Below are positions 13,849-15,560 of a stretch of 15,560 nt of DNA, piece by piece. Position numbers and translations under genes: made by a program. Source of the DNA: an uncultured Streptococcus sp. (GTDB lineage: Bacteria > Bacillota > Bacilli > Lactobacillales > Streptococcaceae); NCBI GenBank assembly GCA_902480035.1, contig CABSRC010000031.1:1-15560 (forward strand), read 5' to 3'. How positions within the stretch are numbered: the stretch's first letter is position 1; each line of letters begins with the position of its first letter. The notes beneath the pieces were generated by a model that was given only the letters and a program-made list of their open reading frames with translations, was not told the origin of the DNA and searched no databases.

Positions 13849-15306
13849 ATGGCAAAAGATATTCGTGTGCGTTATGCACCAAGTCCAACAGGGCTACTAC
13901 ACATCGGAAATGCTCGTACAGCATTGTTTAACTACTTGTATGCGCGTCACCATGGTGGAACCTTTATCATCCGTATCGAGGATACAGACCGCAAACGTCA
14001 CGTCGAAGACGGAGAACGTTCACAGCTCGAAAACCTTCGTTGGTTGGGAATGGACTGGGATGAAAGTCCTGAGACGCATGAAAACTACCGCCAATCAGAA
14101 CGGCTACCACTTTATCAAAAATACATCGACCAACTCTTGGCGGAAGGAAAAGCTTACAAATCTTATGTCACTGAAGAAGAGTTAGCGGCTGAACGTGAAC
14201 GCCAAGAAGCTGCAGGTGAAACACCTCGCTACATCAACGAATACCTTGGGATGAGCGAAGAAGAAAAAGCAGCTTATATCGCAGAACGTGAAGCAGCGGG
14301 CATCATCCCGACGGTTCGTTTGGCAGTGAATGAGTCAGGAATCTACAAGTGGCATGATATGGTCAAAGGCGATATCGAGTTTGAAGGTGGCAATATCGGT
14401 GGTGACTGGGTCATCCAAAAGAAAGATGGCTACCCAACTTATAACTTTGCCGTCGTCATCGATGACCACGATATGCAAATCTCTCACGTCATCCGTGGAG
14501 ACGACCACATTGCCAATACACCAAAACAGCTCATGGTATATGAAGCACTTGGTTGGGAAGCACCAGAGTTCGGTCACATGACTTTGATCATCAATTCTGA
14601 AACTGGTAAGAAGTTGTCTAAACGTGACACCAACACCCTTCAGTTCATCGAAGACTATCGTAAGAAAGGTTATCTTCCTGAAGCAGTCTTTAACTTTATC
14701 GCTCTTCTTGGTTGGAACCCTGGTGGGGAAGACGAAATCTTCTCTCGCGAAGAACTTATCCAGCTCTTTGATGAACATCGTCTCAGCAAGTCTCCAGCTG
14801 CTTTCGACCAAAAGAAAATGGACTGGATGAGCAATGAGTACATCAAGAATGCGGATCTTGCGACTATCTTTGAAATGGCCAAACCATTCCTCGAAGAGGC
14901 AGGACGTTTGACAGACAAGGCTGAAAAATTAGTGGAACTCTACAAACCACAAATGAAGTCGGTGGACGAAATCGTTCCATTGACAGACCTTTTCTTCTCA
15001 GACTTCCCAGAGTTGACAGATGCAGAGAAAGAAGTCATGGCTGGTGAAACCGTGCCAACTGTACTTGAAGCCTTCAAAGCGAAACTCGAAGCCATGTCAG
15101 GCGATGAGTTTGTGGCAGAAAATATCTTCCCACAAATCAAAGCAGTTCAAAAAGAAACTGGGATCAAAGGGAAGAATCTCTTTATGCCAATCCGTATCGC
15201 CGTTTCAGGTGAAATGCATGGTCCTGAATTGCCAGATACCATCTACTTACTTGGACGCGAAAAATCCATCCAACACATTGAAAACATGTTGGAAAAAATC
15301 AGATAA
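13849..15306 (+). CDS. gltX: Glutamyl-tRNA synthetase (likely non-discriminating)
   Basis: This 485-residue class I aminoacyl-tRNA synthetase charges tRNA-Glu with glutamate. In streptococci, which use the GatCAB route for Gln-tRNA, it also mischarges tRNA-Gln. Seen: PSPTGLLHIGNART at 11-24 with the HIGN form of the HIGH motif; KKLSKRD at 254-260 as the KMSKS-type loop; and IRGDDH in the active-site domain. The helical anticodon-binding region fills the C-terminal third, and length is full for the family. The start has GAGGAGAG six bases upstream. It has its own promoter and terminator and appears to be a single-gene unit. Confidence 0.97.
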   Translation: MAKDIRVRYAPSPTGLLHIGNARTALFNYLYARHHGGTFIIRIEDTDRKRHVEDGERSQLENLRWLGMDWDESPETHENYRQSERLPLYQKYIDQLLAEGKAYKSYVTEEELAAERERQEAAGETPRYINEYLGMSEEEKAAYIAEREAAGIIPTVRLAVNESGIYKWHDMVKGDIEFEGGNIGGDWVIQKKDGYPTYNFAVVIDDHDMQISHVIRGDDHIANTPKQLMVYEALGWEAPEFGHMTLIINSETGKKLSKRDTNTLQFIEDYRKKGYLPEAVFNFIALLGWNPGGEDEIFSREELIQLFDEHRLSKSPAAFDQKKMDWMSNEYIKNADLATIFEMAKPFLEEAGRLTDKAEKLVELYKPQMKSVDEIVPLTDLFFSDFPELTDAEKEVMAGETVPTVLEAFKAKLEAMSGDEFVAENIFPQIKAVQKETGIKGKNLFMPIRIAVSGEMHGPELPDTIYLLGREKSIQHIENMLEKIR

Positions 15307-15314
15307 TTATCAGA

Positions 15315-15345
15315 AAAACCCCTATTAAATGGGGCTTTTTGTTTT
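15315..15345 (+). terminator. gltX terminator
   Basis: AAAACCCC pairs with GGGG-C-TTTT around an eight-base loop beginning eight bases after the stop codon, followed by more T. The AT-rich stretch from 15346 to 15479 shows nothing further. Confidence 0.8.
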
Positions 15346-15479
15346 ACCTCTAAAGTAAAAGTATTATAGGATTTTTTCAAAAAATTGCCCCGGTTTGACA
15401 AATTGATCCTACTGAAAACGATTTTATTACTATCTAAAACAAAAATTATAAAAAAATAGCAATAATTAAGAATAATTGC

Positions 15480-15508
15480 TTCCAAAAATCGACAGATTAG
15501 TCTATAAT
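15480..15508 (+). promoter_or_regulatory. Promoter of the gene at the window end
   Basis: A perfect TATAAT (15503-15508) has a weak TTCCAA 17 bases upstream. The spacer contains CAAAAATCGACA, a 12-mer that also lies just downstream of the adhesin promoter (from 4883). Confidence 0.5.
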
Positions 15509-15542
15509 GTTAGGGAAATAAAAAATGTAATAAGGAGACAGA

Positions 15543-15560
15543 AATGTTTTTTAAACGTTC
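15543..15560 (+). CDS. Start of an unidentified gene (partial)
   Basis: ATG with AAGGAGA eight bases upstream, reading MFFKR before the window ends. The ribosome site and promoter support a real gene start, but six codons are too few to identify it. Confidence 0.6.

Noticed and set aside
1..15560. CRISPR array, tRNA, rRNA, complete insertion sequence or prophage genes
   Set aside because: No regularly spaced identical repeats, cloverleaf, transposase or phage frame was seen on either strand.

Overview
The window is a chromosomal segment of an oral Streptococcus of the mitis/sanguinis type. The evidence is low to moderate GC, LPXTG surface proteins with Gram-positive sorting signals, a streptococcal intergenic repeat, and the gene pair RNase J2 / tributyrin esterase EstA. 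I cannot fix the species from the sequence alone.

Region 1 (1-7680) is a surface-protein and glucan block. It opens with the last codons of another wall-anchored protein (1-33) and its terminator. A candidate ~200-nt RNA with its own promoter follows (about 262-459). It ends in a two-way terminator shared with a minus-strand GH66 dextranase of 1290 residues (472-4344). The dextranase carries mucin-binding-type repeats and an LPVTG anchor. A ~610-bp AT-rich divergent intergenic region holds promoters for both flanking genes and a perfect 18-bp palindrome with LacI-type AACGTT centre. On the other side lies an 884-residue wall-anchored adhesin with a GbpC / antigen I/II-type glucan-binding domain (4957-7611). 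Together the pair would bind and cut dextran (alpha-1,6-glucan) at the cell surface, perhaps under one sugar-responsive repressor.

Region 2 (7680-9400) encodes an ABC importer: permease and ATPase overlapping by ATGA. It matches the COG4120/COG1101 type, which includes the pneumococcal tryptophan transporter TrpXYZ. The usual substrate-binding lipoprotein gene is not next to it.

Region 3 (9400-10417) is about 1 kb without a recognised gene. It contains two full copies and one decayed copy of a ~155-bp streptococcal repeat, a terminator, and then a consensus promoter that drives a ~415-nt structured RNA of no class I recognise. That RNA ends in a strong terminator just before the Shine-Dalgarno of a 180-residue protein of unknown function (10418-10960). 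This promoter / long RNA / terminator / small protein layout is the most unexplained part of the window.

Region 4 (10961-15560) is housekeeping: rnjB (RNase J2), estA (tributyrin esterase), gltX (glutamyl-tRNA synthetase), and the first codons of a further gene that runs off the end. Each unit has recognisable promoters and terminators.
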